A DNA stretch of 64,000 nucleotides from Parelaphostrongylus tenuis (taxonomy: Eukaryota; Nematoda; Chromadorea; Rhabditida; Metastrongylidae). How positions within the stretch are numbered: the stretch's first letter is position 1; every line of letters begins with the position of its first letter. Of the stretch, positions 23,301 through 38,300 are shown in pieces. The DNA lies in assembly GCA_019055375.1 (NCBI GenBank), contig JAHQIW010001435.1:1-64000 (forward strand). The letters are read 5' to 3'. Below the pieces are notes generated by a model. The model was not told the DNA's origin. It saw nothing but the letters and a program-made list of their open reading frames with translations, and did not search any database. The position numbers were made by a program, and so were the translations under genes.

Positions 23301-26300
23301 CAGTGTACGTACCGAACATTAAGAATTGAAAAATTCGAAAGTTTCACGTCTCATTAAACTTTTTCCTTACAGCTGTTTTTAAGAAATATAGTGTCATATG
23401 TAATCATATTATTTCGTCTATTGATGCGTAACGAGAATTAAAAACAACATGCCTGATAATCATTACTAAGTTATGCATGTGGTCTGCTCTGGGCACTTCT
23501 ACAGTGCAGAACACATGTTTCGGCCTTGCATGCTTGTCAGTTGCACGATGCCTTTTCGTTCACTCGCTTCCTCGGGGATCTACTCCTCATACAGATGAGT
23601 CGACGACAACCTTTTATGAACACTCGAAACAAAAGGTATGATTCTTCACGATCACCACCAAGACTAACCGAGTGTACAACGCTGCCCGTTCGGTGATTTT
23701 ATCACATATTGGCACGCGTAAAATTTCGTCGTCGCTTCTCCGTGTAAAGAGTGGATTTCCAAGGATGTGACTAAACGAAAAGGCACCTTGCAACTGAGGC
23801 TTCAAGGGCTAAACACGTGAATTGCACTGTATAAGTGCCCATGCATGGCTCAGAAATAATTATCAGGTACACTGAAATTTTAGCGTGGTCTCAAGAAATA
23901 CTCGAAACGAGAGGAAAAGAACAACACTTTATGTAAAATCCGTAAAGGTTGGAGATGTAATGTTAACAAAAACAAACCCTAGGTTTTTGACTCACCTTTG
24001 AGATCTTTACAATCTGGTGCAGGGTGACAGGTGTTCAAATGCCTCTTCATATTACCCTTGTAGATTGTAACAAATTCACAGCTATCACAAATGTATGCGT
24101 CCTAGAAAATGTCTAGATTAACAGAAGATAAGAAAACCACTGTGTTCGTAAGAGATATACTTTTAACCCCAAATACTGCTATATTTCTTAGAATGTCGTT
24201 TTCGAGAAACGCAATGCGATTCAATGTCCCACTTTGTTTCTTTTACGTGACCTTTCGTGTTAATCCCACTTCAACGGTTTATATATTTACAAGAGACACT
24301 TCTGATGCAACATATTCGAGTCAGAAATACATATCATTGTAAATAACCTGAGGATGAATAGTCTGCTTTGCCTCACTTCAATTAATCCCCATGGCAAACA
24401 TTGATACAGGTCCACTCATGATGACGTAGTGACTTGGAGGCCATATTTTAGGCCATTAAAGTTTTCGTTAAGTAACATAAGAAGCCCGTTGAAATTTCTT
24501 GCGCAGATTTAAAAAGTTTGAATTCTAAGGTTTCGCCACAATCGTTGATTGACAGAACGTGAGCTTTTCCCTTATCAGTACCCGAAGTTAAGTTCGACGC
24601 ATAAACCCAATTATTCTAACTCTTGAATTATTTTTTTACGACACAAACATACAATTGGCTGTTTTTGACAGTCCTTTAACAATACTAAGTCTAAGCTCAT
24701 TTGGGCACTTTTTCCAACAGTATTTGATATTATGGATTGTGTATGAGGTCGGGTGGTAACCACAAGCTCGAATGGTCGCAGTGGTTAGAGCTGCTCTGCG
24801 ACACAAATCCTCTCACTAAGCCTTCCATTCCTCAGTGTCGACGAATTTGTACCAGACTTGTTTGGGAAGTTAGCAGCACTAACTTGATACATCGGTAGAC
24901 CACCGCGAGTCTTTGGAAAAGCTAGATATGCATACAAATTCCAAACGAAGCTGGAAAATTGAAGACGAATGCATGGCGCATCCCACAGAGGTTAATCATT
25001 GGTAAAAGCTTTATCTTCTCAACCGCAACCACAGGCGGTACGATGATATCAGTAAGAATTTCAAGGTAAAAATCTCACCTCTGGAGGATCAGCCTCTTTT
25101 CTGGGAGCACCCGGAGGAGATGGATCACTCGGTAATTGGATTTGCTGAAACACTGCTGATCAATTAGATATGTCGTTTTTTGTTTAAATCAACAACTTCG
25201 CTCACATTGTGATCACTTTCTGAACAAAAAATCATTGGAAAGTAAGCAAGTTTATTCATCAGAACTAACCTGGTCACTTGGATGATTGTTCGCATACGTG
25301 GTGTTATCCTGTATATCATGTTCGTGAGAAGGCAAATATGAACCTATTTGTGGTGACATTACTGGAGAACCGATAAGCGAAGGATTTTGAGCTCCAAGAA
25401 CTGTAATACGGGATAAGATGAGATTTCAAAAAAAAAGGGAAGGTGGTGCGAAGAGACTCAGTTCACGCAAGCTTGGTCTTTGTCTCAGTACTTATTGAAG
25501 AATTGAGCTAAAACCTCGAACAAACAACCATATATCAATTATTGCTTCCAATTACCCCTTTGGAGTTGTCAATAATATAAGAGTGACTAGTGCTTTCAAA
25601 ACCATATGAGACACAAGGATATCATACGTACAGAAATGATAATCGTGAATCAGAAGCTTCATAGCAGTGAGCATGCATTAGCCTTCTGAAAACGGCGTGT
25701 ACCCGCTCGGATACACGATTACTTCTAAGCCTTTTTAGACCAAATCTTCCCCTAAGCTTTTGAAAGATGCTGAAGTATAAATTTCGACGATTTCAATATT
25801 GTGCTTGGTTTGTACAAATGCCTTCGTGTTGCGTAATGCAGCAAGGAATAATATTCTATCCGACACACGGACTCCTTTGCTTGCTCTGCTAAGGTTTGTG
25901 CTAGAAAATTAGTTGCCAATCACAGACGCTGGAAGAATGACAGGTTTGGCTAAACTAGGCCTAGGATCGAACTAACGATTACTATTAAATTTTGCTCACC
26001 TCTAAACTTGTGCTAACAGCACTTGTAGTTCCTTATTAACCTAGGCTGATTTACAGTGAGAGAGATATCGGTACCTATTGAATCGTTGCAAAATATCGGA
26101 TTAGGATAGTTTCATAATGTCAAACTTAAACAATATTAACCGGGTGATTCGAGCACCTCAGCCCATTGCGCTCATGTTCAAGAACTACAACTACCAAAAA
26201 TATCGTAATTAATCTGAAGGCAAATCTTCACTTAACCACGGCACGATTGATTGGTAATAGTCTGCAAGCATTCCTTGTTTGAGCTAGCGCTAGGTTGGCG

Positions 26301-29300
26301 CCCCTATTTCCTAAATGCGATGCTCAATGTTTAGGTGATTTTGCTTTTTTCAAAAGTATTTGACTCTCTAAATGCGGTAACTCACCCATGCGCCATTCAC
26401 ACATTATAAGCAGATGTTCACACAGTTTGCTGTTCGCTATTCACACACTTGGTCCGTAGTGCGTGAACAACGCACAGATGATCTCACTTCATCTAGAGGG
26501 TTAAAAAGCTCCGAGGAAGGCGAAATCGCAGAACCGTCAGCTATAGCCATCAAGAAAGTTAAGGATGCACTCGATTGACGACATCAATGCCAAAGTTGGT
26601 GCTTATATAGGTTTTGTGTGAGATAGATCGCTGTATATATTCCGGCATCCCAATGAGTTCTATGCAGTCATAAGCAGTAATTAAGTTTATAGGATGAGAA
26701 ACCATCGTTTATTTTTGGAAAAAAAACTATAAAACAAAAATTCATATGAGCTCCCTGTTCACGATTGGAGTTTATTTTTCCCATTCTATTGAATTTTATA
26801 CGCCAAATGAGCAATAATGCTGCTTGTATGCATCGAACTCATGAGGTATAAGGGGTGCGTTTATTTTAAAATTAATGCTGAAGCAGATACCCGGATCGAA
26901 TCCTTCATGCAATACATGCGGTAGAAGTGACTCGTCGTGCCGACGTCTCTTTGCATCTCTTCGTCTGTCCTTGTCTGGTCTCGGTCTCTTCTGTGGGCTA
27001 TCGTTCTTACCGCATTGGTTAATGTGCCTTCTAATATTACCCTATAAATGTAATAATGGAAATGATGCAACTTCCCTAAGTATTTGCCTACGCGGCAATT
27101 ATAGCAATTTCGTAAGAAATTTTTGAGTAGGTTACCTTGTAATGGCTGATGAAACGATCGCAGTGCGGACAAATAGGGCTAAGTCCATCGTGCCCGTTGG
27201 TCAAAGCACCGGCTTTGATGGCGTTCTCTGTTCCTGGGGCTATCGGGTTAGCACCCATCGCCACTTGATCCAGATAATTGCGACCTGACATTAGGTCATT
27301 TGGTTATTTTGTCAGTAAACAATGTGCGACTACAGTGGACTATAATAAATAGAAGAAACAAGTTGGCCTATCAGATAATAGCACTTATTGGTTGCTCGGA
27401 AAATGATGTCTGATTCGCAGTTTTTTTTTGTAAATGGTCTATCAAAAAGTTTTTCGTCTGAAGCCCATACAGATCTTTGTAAAATTTGTCTTTTTCATTT
27501 TCGCTCTTATCTTATCACTAAATTACAATTAAACAATGTTCGTGACAAATTCTGAAGGTTATAAATTTGAAAGTCAGAACAGCAGCTTTGACAAATCTAA
27601 TTGCACGAATTGCTCGCAGCGCAGACAACGGTAAAGGCAAATGAAATAATCAGCGAAACAGTAAACGTTTTTCTAGTATTGACGACGGTTGAAGGGAAGA
27701 GTTAGTGGAAAGAAAAAACTTGGAGAATTTGCAAAAAACTCGGTGTAAGCACTTCAAGTGTCTTGAAGCCTCTAGAGAAGACGTCTATGCTGAGAAATCC
27801 CGACAAATGCGTTGCTGTTAAAAACTGACATAAAAAACTTTAACTTTGATTTATTGCATATTCCTTTTTTCATAGCAGTGTACGATGTGAAATACGACCA
27901 CAAGAATGCTGAGAACGACAAAACTATGAACCTAAAGTGGCTTCGAAGTTGTGATGACTCTTCTCAGGGGCTTGCATGCTGCCCATTATGCATTCTAGGA
28001 ACTTGCTCTGCCTTTCTCTCAGTTATACTCATTCGTATCGGCGCTATCAACAATAAAAGAAATTGTCATTTTGAGCTACTGCCGACGTCTTTTTACTCAT
28101 AGTGGACGATCTGCCTACTAGCCATATGGAGATGTGCGACGAGAAATGGATCCACTATGACAAGCGACGAAAACCGCTTAGTTGGTGGAATGGGACAAAG
28201 CACCGCAGTACTTTCTAAAACTGAAATTCCACCGGAAAGTCATGCTGGCCGTTTTGCGGCTTACTACTGGTTTGATGTGTCAGAGCTTTTGAATCAGACC
28301 GAAAGGACTATAGCGAAGAAGTAGGTCCGGCAAACCACTGAAATACGCCAGAAACCCAACGAATGTGGTATGTGTTAAATGTTGAAAAGGCCAATCCATT
28401 TCTACGATAATGCGCAGCAATCCGTTTCGCTACCAACGCTGCGAAAGTGGAACGAGCTGGTCTAAGAAATTGTGCCATCCACCTTAGTTGTGAAACTGCT
28501 CGTCTGCCGCCTAGCAGTTTTTCCAGTTCCTCAGCGGGAAACTCTACGGAAACCAAGTCGAGGTCAAAACTGCTTACAACGACCTCGTCGCCAACAGGAA
28601 ATCCACAATCAATCCAATGTGCTAGGTATGAGTAAAGTTGCCGCTCATCGCTTCAAACGAGACATTTCAAATTCCAGACAGTAACTTGAAGAGAATCTGG
28701 TAATAAATTCGCCGGAGGATTTTTTTTTATCAGTGTCAGGTCTAGATTTTAAGTTCAGGTGCAGTTAAAATCAATATTCGGAATCTATAGCATTGTTCGT
28801 GCCAAAAAGTAGTCATTTGGCAAGAGGTCAGTGAATGTACCCGGAAAGGTAAAGCTGCCCAACTCTCCATCAAAGGTCGCCTAAACTAGAAACGACTGAA
28901 ATAAAGTACTGGTATGTCTTAATAATAGATCTTCCCATGATCACTTCCACATTTCGACACTTTTGATTAGTTCATTTCTTTGAAGAAATTAGTCATCAAC
29001 ATAAGATCGTCTTAATGATCAATGCTACGCAACTATCTGCTGGGCAAATACTGTGTCTTTTTTGTAGAAAAAAGAAGCGTATGATCAAAGAATGCGGTAA
29101 GGTCATTTTTGAGCTGATTACAGTCTCTAAACTTTTTCTCCATTAAATCCTGCTTTGGGCGTGGAAGTGTGCTAATCCAATGGAGCAATAACAGAGCTAT
29201 ACGGTGGATGTGGAACCGTGGTCTAGCACAGTTTCTCCAAAATGCGTATAGTCTACTTTGCAACGTGAGTTGGTCGGGCCAATGCCTGGGGTGTCCAGCG

Positions 29301-32300
29301 AGACATCCACTTTGCGGTAGCTCATTTCATTTCGATGGCGCAGCCCTGGCTAAAGCACTAAACCATTCTTCTACATACCGCAGCCTCTTGGCAATAACCT
29401 GCTATGAAATAAAAAACTGATTAAAGCATTGCTGTGAGAGAAATTATGGGATAACGCAAAAACTCGACCACCTGCATATGATCTCCAATGAAGACCAAAT
29501 GGCATAGCTGGTGACATGATTCAAATGTACTCTAACGCGCATAGGAAACGGTTATTACTTTCAGAAAGGCACTGAAGAAAGTCACTCACGATTATTGCTT
29601 TAATCCCTTTAAAAGCTAAGTTCTCCTGTTTTCAACTAAAATTTGGGCCGTTTTTATACTGATTCGCTCTTTCAAAAATCAGTTTGCTATCTCATCAGTG
29701 AGAAAAAGTACAGCGTCTGAGCAGATAGGATAATACTCAAATACCTTCCACTAAATCATATCAACACATTGCACCTCTTTAGACGATAGCTGTCTAAATG
29801 CAAGTTTTATAACTGGTAGAAAGGTAAGAAGGCTTTAGCTTTCAAAAATAAAGACCTTCATGTCATCGGCAATCACCATTAAATCTGCCAGATGTCCGTC
29901 GTCCATGAAATAAACTAATTACCCTGAGTGACCGAAGAGGATTAAAGCATGCCTGATGAAGAATAGCATTGTGGGCAAGCAAAACTTGGCAGAATTTTAA
30001 TTATCATGATCCATATAGACACGATTACAAGGGTCACTGAAGTACAGCAAGAGTACAAAAAAAATTCTGTCTAGCTTTTATTGACCTAAAGATGCTTCAG
30101 GGTCAGCTGAGAAGCAGTCAATGAAGATTTTTACGGCTAGTACGTCCAAAAAAAGTTTCTTTGAGTGCCCATGTAGAAATCGCATAACCACAGCATCATC
30201 ATTCCATAATGATTTGTCTATAATATAAAGGGATATAAAGGGAGAGGGGGGTCGTCAACGGAAAACCACTTCGCCAAATTTTTTAGCAGCTACCTTCTAG
30301 GGCGCCATGTAAAAATTGGATTGGCATAACATGAAAGCAACATCCGATGGTCGGTATTTACGTCAACTTCCTGATGAAATATGACTTCTAGTACTATGAC
30401 TATATTCGTAAAAAATCAAGGTATTGCAGAAATTTACAGGAGAAAGTGCGCAGGCGGGAGAATACTTAAGACGATATATTGAGAGGAACAAGGAACTCCA
30501 TCTCCGTACATATCTTCAGGACTCAGTTCTCCTTTCCCTGTTGCACGCACTGAAATCGTGATTGCTCAAGAACAGGATTCTCTCGAACGAGCAATCGGTA
30601 GAGCGTTTCTTTGAGTATTCTGCATCGACCAAGTGAAAGAAGAAGTCCGGAGTTTCAACTTCTACTACGGATTGCGCCATTGTCGTGGGAACATACCGAA
30701 AATGAGGTGGCTGAGATATGTGATGTGTCTAAAGAACAACTGATATACGAGAGCAGTTGTGGACCAGGCTCCACATCAAACGCACTTCAGAAAAATAATC
30801 GACTCTACCGCCGCCAAAGTTAATCACGAAAATCGTAAAGAAAAGATTATGATGTTCAGTCAATCCCTAGAGATAGTAGAACCACTAGGCTACTCTTGCA
30901 CCAGTTCTTGCAGACGACAAGGACAAATGAACAATTCATCGGCATTCGCTCTAGACACTCACGTTGAACGGAAGGATAGATAACATAGGCTATTGGTGTG
31001 CTGTAATAATTTGTTGAGTACTTGATAAGTTATGGTGCAATAAATCATGTTCGAAACAAATTTTGCTCGGAATGTGCTTTGGTGTTCCGGTCTCGAACTA
31101 ACGCGCCGTTCACTGTCTTTAGCAATCACTTTCTTTTTTTGTTAAATCACGATTTGACCGAAAAAAACTGGTGAGTCTCTTCACTCAGAAGAAGCACAAA
31201 AGACATATTGCGAGAAAGATCTCTGCGAATAGTTCACAGATGATCTTCCTAGATAATAATTACAAAACTACGAATATTTTTTTGAACGGAATTTTTATTG
31301 ATATCTTCTCATCAAAGTTAGAAACTCACAAAACAATAAATAAATCGCAAAATATGAAAGTCATTTGACAGTCTACACCAGTGCCTTCTAACATGAGATG
31401 ATAATCTTTGTCGTTAACGCATAAAAGATTTAGTTTCTGCCTACTCTTTTTTCTGTCACGCCTTTTTCAAATTCACAAACTCAAATGGACAGTTTTTACA
31501 TTGCAGTTTCACGACCATTACAATCTTGACAAGTCTTCAGTTTCGCTACATGTGCCAACTACGTCTTCAGTCATCATCTAAAGAGGGAGTCGCTTCCGCC
31601 GTTCATTTCATTCACAAGACTTTTAAAGCAAAATTGCACCGTACGTTAGCATTGGTCCCTAATCAGGTGCAACAGTTAAGAACGTCGGTCAACCGCTACT
31701 GCAGCATTGAGAGAAAGGACGAATTTGTGCAATAACTGCTTGAATCACGTCAATCTACATGTCATCGAAAATGCTTAGACTGAGAAAAAATAGACACAAT
31801 AATTTTGCTAAAGAAAATGCATATCATAGAAAAAAAATTGAAATGGCCTCAAAAAGGCGTTATCTGAAGAGAGTATTGCCAAGACAAACATAACACTAGT
31901 GTCCGCAATAAGGCTCGCACTGTAGGAAATATGAAAACTTATTTTCCTCACCTATGATTTCACGACATTTTTCATTTCTCCCAATATGGCCAGTAAGACT
32001 TCGCCTTGACGGATACACACCGCGGCATGCCATACACATTACCCGTTCGTTATCCGGACCCTAAAGTACTGATAAATAGGATGAAGCTCTAAGCACCGAG
32101 CAAAAATCGTGCTACGCATCATGTGCAGTCTTTGTAGTGCAATTTTTAGAGGTGGCAAACATATCTCGTCAGATCATTATTTCGATCACGCCCTCTAGTT
32201 AACTATGTTCTCGACTTCCTAAGACGATCAGTTGGTACCAAAATCATAAGAAGGGATATTAAAACGGACACTACAAGGCAGTAGTGTGGTAAATTTTCAA

Positions 32301-35300
32301 ATCAACTTTGAGCGGACGCTCAGTGTGCCAAACGCATTGCGAATTCTTTAGAGATAGAACGACACTGGACCCCTCATTTTTATGTTATCTAGTCAGTTGT
32401 CTCCCTGTAGTTATAGTGAACTAGCTTTCCAGTTATATTTCTTGGAAAACCACAATTGATTTGTTAGTGTCATGTTGAAATGAATAGATGGATGAGCCAT
32501 ACGTGATCCTTGTCGAATATATCCTCATGGAACGTTTTGTAGTACCTGACAGTAGGAATGGGAAAGAGGGAGGGAGGGGGAGAGGGGAAGAGAAGTAGCG
32601 GGGTGGTACCCCGCTCTCAGCACTACCCGGTAGTCAACAACGGACGCCTATAAAATGCCACAGCCATGCTGTCCTCGAGATTGCAAGGAGATGTGTTCAA
32701 CCAGCATTCCTCAATGTTAAATGAGGAAGAATAGTGACCATGGTTCCTTCATATCTAAGGGAACGATTACCCGTAAAACAGAAACATAATTTTTAGGCAA
32801 AGGGCAAATCTGGACCGACAATTTAGCCCAGAGTGACAATCAAGCTTGCTTTTACAGCAAAGCCGTTCCGTGCGCTTCGAAATAGGTAGCAGTTCAAATT
32901 GCAAAATTTAGATATAAACAAAAGGAATATAGCTTTTGGAGCTGATTAATCCCTGGAGGATTAGCCATACATTTGATCATATCGAGCATTGTTTAAGGTG
33001 ATGGTATGTAAATTTGGCTTGCACAATAACTTGCGGTGGCCCACCAATAATTCAAGTGAGTGCTGTTATCCTCGTTGAAAAGTTGATTATTCTGCTGGGA
33101 GGGAAAGTCTAATGAATATGGGACGCAGGACCGAATCGAGGATCACATTCCAAAGCACCCCTAGGCACCACGCCAAACCTCCGGTTATTGTTAAGAAGTT
33201 GATATCTAATTTAGTGTTATTAGCTTCGACTTGGCAAATTGAGAGCTGTCATACCAATAAACAAAATTCTCAAAATTACCTCGAGATCGGTGGAAATAGC
33301 TTCACCGGAGATGGGTGGAGTCTCACAAGAAGCTGATCCGCTATTAGAGGTGAGTGTTGGGCTGTTGAGTGATGCTTGTTCACATGGTGATACCGAAGAA
33401 GGCCGCGGTAAAGGAGCAGTAGAAAGTGCCGTTTGAGGGGTGGCTGGGCTGCAGAAGGAGCTACAGGAATTGTCGTTGGTGGTGTAAACTGAAAGAGGTC
33501 TTAATCACGTAAACAGAAGTTTTTTCTACCTCTCTGTACAATTTCTTCATCAAAATCTGAACATATAGCAGGATATCGCCGCTGTCCTTTTTATTTCAAA
33601 ATTGAGAAATAGTAACGCAACCACTACTCGCTGATGTAAAGTCCTAAACTCCTCACCCCTCAACATTTCGAAGCTATTGAAGCAAAACAAATATAATAAT
33701 CAAATTTAATGAGTGAAAAAGACGACAAAAGTGAGCAAAGGAGCATTGATATTCTAGTGACAGTTGAAGAAATGAAATATATCAGACTGACATATAATTT
33801 TTGCTGTTGTTGACGCTGAATGTAGTGCATAGGATAACTGGCATTGATTTGAATTGGCTCTGACATAGAAACCTGGTGTTCAAATTGTGGAGGCACACGA
33901 TGGTATGCATCAGGAGTTGGCTGGTACCTGAAAAAAAAAACAAAATTTACCTGCAAAAGAACATATACAAGGATATAACAAGGATATTTAAGCCTTGTCA
34001 ACGGCTGAATCTAAATCAAATGAAAAAGCTTCGATGCTTTCCAGAGTAACGGTAACGCCGTCACTTCATCCAAAAGGTTAGTGTAGAATGGTTAGCAACA
34101 ACGTTTGAAGTCTTCTCAATAGACATACCCACTTTGCCAAAGAAAGGTAGGGAAGACTAATATGTCATCCCAATGGTTTTCCCTGAACCGAGGTAAAATC
34201 TCACTTGTGAAAAATGATACCACATTTGGTCCGAGGGAATCAGACCTGACCATATGGCTGATTCTTCAGCAAGGCACACATAATGCCTATGACCACACAA
34301 GTTTTCATATTCAAAAAAAGTCTCGAGGATCAAAAGAAGCCGCCTGATATTACATTCGTTGGAACTTTGGTAAGGTTTTTGATAATCAAGACACACAGTG
34401 TTGGAGAACTGGGGCATTCCTGCCCACAAAATCAAAATCATCATCTATGAAACAGTGTTACATTAACTGTATAAGGAGGATTGCAATGAACAGATGATAT
34501 CAGATTAACAATGAAGAGGGTTGGAAAAGAGTACAAGATAATGCTGTATATAGGATGTTCGATCAGGATTTGTGACGTATTCAACCTCAGTGGATCGTAG
34601 CACTGAATGTTTTAGATATATGTAACGATGTTAAAAAAAGATAGCAAGGAAGAATTGGAAGTATTAGAGAAGACAAAGAACATTAGGAATTGCGCCTAGT
34701 TTCCAAGTTTGTAGGGGCGCCGTGGCCGAGTGGTTGTGATGCTCGTTGAGGCGCGCGTGGAATCACCGAGTAAGTAGTATTAGGAGTATTAATAAACGTA
34801 AGCGAGAGGAGTCTAAAGCCATAACGTCCATCGGATGTCAAAACACTAAGATGTTGTCGTACACGCCAACATATCGAGATACAGGTATGCGAAAGACGTG
34901 TTAGCAGATTCACAGCAGCATAGCCACCGACAATATGATCAATTTCTCAAACGAAAACCACAAAAGAATTTCTTATGCACGTCGAAGCTATAGAGCGAAC
35001 AGTATTGAGATACGAGCGCATGCGATGGGAGCAAAGCGAGACTTCACTGGCAGTCTTTCGACTCATTCGGCTATCATTTAGAGGATATGCGCTGTCGACA
35101 GATTTTATAATTTACTCTGGAGTTTTTTTTTCTCGTCTTTATCATAGAGTTTTGAGGACATGGCTACCTCAGGGTGGATGGCATTCGAGAGAATTGCCAG
35201 CTTGGTAAATTCCAAGCGAAAGTTTGATATTGCTTTGATTTACGGTCGACATATGAGTGTGGATAAGTGACAGTGTAACTGAAGCATATGTAGACTATGA

Positions 35301-38300
35301 AATAATTCAAGGTTAATAGTGGTGAGAGCCAATGAATTCTCTAGATGTAAAATTTTTCCATGATATCCGACAAGCTTCAAAGTTTCATTATTTTACGAAG
35401 AAAATAACGCACTTTTAAAATATATTAAACCGATTTTACGGGGTTTTTGGTGAGTTTCAAGTGATCGTAATTATGTCGATGCGTTAAAAGTGCGTTCCAA
35501 ATTAGTTGCAACTACTAAATTGAGGAAAAAGTTCTTTAAAACCAGAAAATCGATTGAGGTAAATTCATGGGAATATTTCAGGAATATTTACATAAAAATG
35601 CGAGCAGCTGAACCGATTCACGTTACGTTGAAGAAAAGGTACCCCGCGTTGATTCGTTGAAAGGGCACTCTTTCTCAATAAGACAATGCCAAACTTCACA
35701 CCGGAAATAAAACTAAGGACAAGTTTGATGAATTTGTTGGAGACGAAGGCTTGCTGCACGCAGCCTACAATTCAAATGCTGCGTCACCCGATTGCGGTCT
35801 CTTCCGCTCAATGGAACATTTCCTGCGTAGACGTTGATTTAAGACATTTAATCAAGTTGAAGAGGTATGGCAGGAGTTTTTTGATTCAAAGTCAGGAGTG
35901 GTATTTTGAGCATATGCGGAAGCTCCAGATCGTTGGCAAGAGATCGTGAATAATGATGGCCTTTGTTTTGAAGAATAATTATTGTTGCTTTTCGGTGAAA
36001 TTACGTATAAACTTCAAATTCTCAGCGGGTTTTTTGGTATTATCTCCTTAAGCTAATAATTCGAGATCGTGAGGAAAAGGTGTAGCAAATGGTAGCTGAG
36101 TGACTCGATTGCTATAGCTAATAGAAACTCTTTTTCACTCTGAGAGATGATGCCTCGTATCCTTCAGAATTTTATTGTACAATCTAAGCGATTACCGAAT
36201 AATTTATCACTAGTTATCCGGCTGGATCCAAACAGTTATCCGAACAATTTTTATCGCTAAGAAAAGACATATTTAATTTCCACGTAGAGAGTGTATGCAT
36301 GACACTACGACAGCAAGCAAACTCTACTTATACGAATAACTCTTTGAAAAGTGTTGTTCCAAAAAAAGTAAATTTTCTGGAAAAATCGGAGTTTTACGGC
36401 CTTGAAGTCGTTTTTCCCATCATTAGTTGCAGCTGGTTTTGAAACAATATATCGAAACAACCACAGCAGTCTTGCAACGTGACGCAGCGTGCGCCTCGGT
36501 GGCTGGAGGCACCTTGCGATACGTGGTTCGATCCCACATTCAAGGCTCATGAAACCTTCCATACTCCGAGGTCGGCGAATTAGTACCAGCTCGTTTGGAA
36601 CGATAGCACCACCGACCTGACTAATTGAAGAGCCACCACAAGTCATTCAAAAGATCAGAAATGCATTTCATTACCTCAAACATTGCTTAATAAAGTCATG
36701 CATGTCTCATCTCTCAGGGATTGTTCATGACCTAAAGCGTAATCCTTTTGGAGCCTTTGCAACGCATAGTTCAATACTGTAATCGCAGTTGCTCAGTTTT
36801 GTTGAATCGGGTGGAAAAGGCTGAAAGCTTTTCGCAATAAGTGCCTTGTTAAGCCACATGTGAGAGAGTAAACGAGTCTAGTTGTATTGACCTGATAATC
36901 ATTTTTGAGCCACGCATGTCAGTGTTCTGTCATCGAGGGCTGACTTATGAAGCCCGATACACATGTTTTGATCGTACGATCTCGTCAGTCGGACAGTTAC
37001 CCTTTCGTCTTTTGTCAGTCCTGTATGGGTGCTCCAGTCCTCACACGAGTTACGACGACGAACATTTTACACTGTAAATCCAGTGTAATTACCACTGAAC
37101 AGACAGTGTTGTACACACGATTGCTCCAGCTAGTATATTCAACATATCATATCTTTCGTTTCGAGTGTTTTCTCAAGACCAAAGCTCAAATTCCGTTATG
37201 CCTAATAATTATTTTTGAGTCACGTATGTGAGTGGTCTGTGAAATGGGTTGACTTATAGAGCCCGATACACGCGTTTCAATCTTACGATCTCGTCAGTCG
37301 GGCAGTCACCCTTGCAGTTACCCGACTGACAAGATCGTAAGATTGAATCACGTGTATCGGGCTCCATAAGTCAGCCCATTTAACAGACCATTCTTATGCG
37401 TGACTCCAATATAATTATCAGGCATATTGAAATTTGAGCTGTGGTCTTGGGAAAACACTCGAAACGAAATATATGATATTTGTACAGGGTTGTTCCAAAA
37501 ATTCTTCCACGCCACTGTTTCATGCACTATTTTTATATTGATTCTCCCGAAAAGTGTGGTATGTTGAAGATTGTTCTAGCATACACTTGAATACGGCTGT
37601 AGCTCCATCACTCGCAATGTAAATGAAATGTGCTACAGCAAAAAGATATATTGATGGACACCTTATGCACTAACTGACAACGACCTCACTGCACGTGCGA
37701 CCTTCTGTGAAAGTTTTCTGCTGCATCCACACAGCAGGACTCTCTTAAGTTGAACATTTCTACAGAGGAGCCCTGGGTCTTATACGAGCACAACACGCCT
37801 CACGCCTCCTGGCCGTATCGCGGCAAAGATCCGACAACTCAACCAATTCCAAGTTTAAACTTGGAAGAATACGCACTCGGTTTCCTGTGAATGGTAAGGC
37901 ATGCTGCCTTGAAAAGTGCTCAACAATAAGCAGACAATCAATGGCCGACGTCCTCAGAAGACAAGTACGGAAGTTGACTGCAACTATGCGAGAGAAGCGT
38001 CCGAAACGACTCAGTGTCGCCCTTCTCCGGTATAACGCTCCACCTCAAATCGCAAAGTCGATTCGCCACATTGTGCAGAAACTGGGCTGGATCACGGTAC
38101 CGAATCCACCGTGCAGCTCTGATTTTGCTCCGTCAGATTACTATACTTTCCACACCCTGAAGCATCAGTGGCGGGAGAAAAAATACAGAGACTACAACAG
38201 GCTCAAAAGTGGCCTCACCGACTTCTTTGATCGCTAATCTCAACGTGTAGGAGGAAGGCACCCAATCTTTGCCCAGTTAATGGTTATATATCATTGAAAA

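Noticed and set aside
28308..28635. Open frames on both strands with plausible composition
   Set aside because: The stretch is the middle of the mariner-B remnant; the plus-strand DNAQ block explains it.
31526..31735. Plus-strand frame after an acceptor-like CTTCAG
   Set aside because: It lies opposite the introns of the zinc-finger gene, has no donor or partner exon and no recognised domain.
33540..33580. A 27-base mini-exon between exons 2 and 3 (TGTTCAG ... GTAGAA)
   Set aside because: It does not fix the phase problem, which a single missing base in the C4 run explains better.
34683..34913. 76-codon minus-strand frame
   Set aside because: Overlaps the SINE-B head and has no supporting splice signals.
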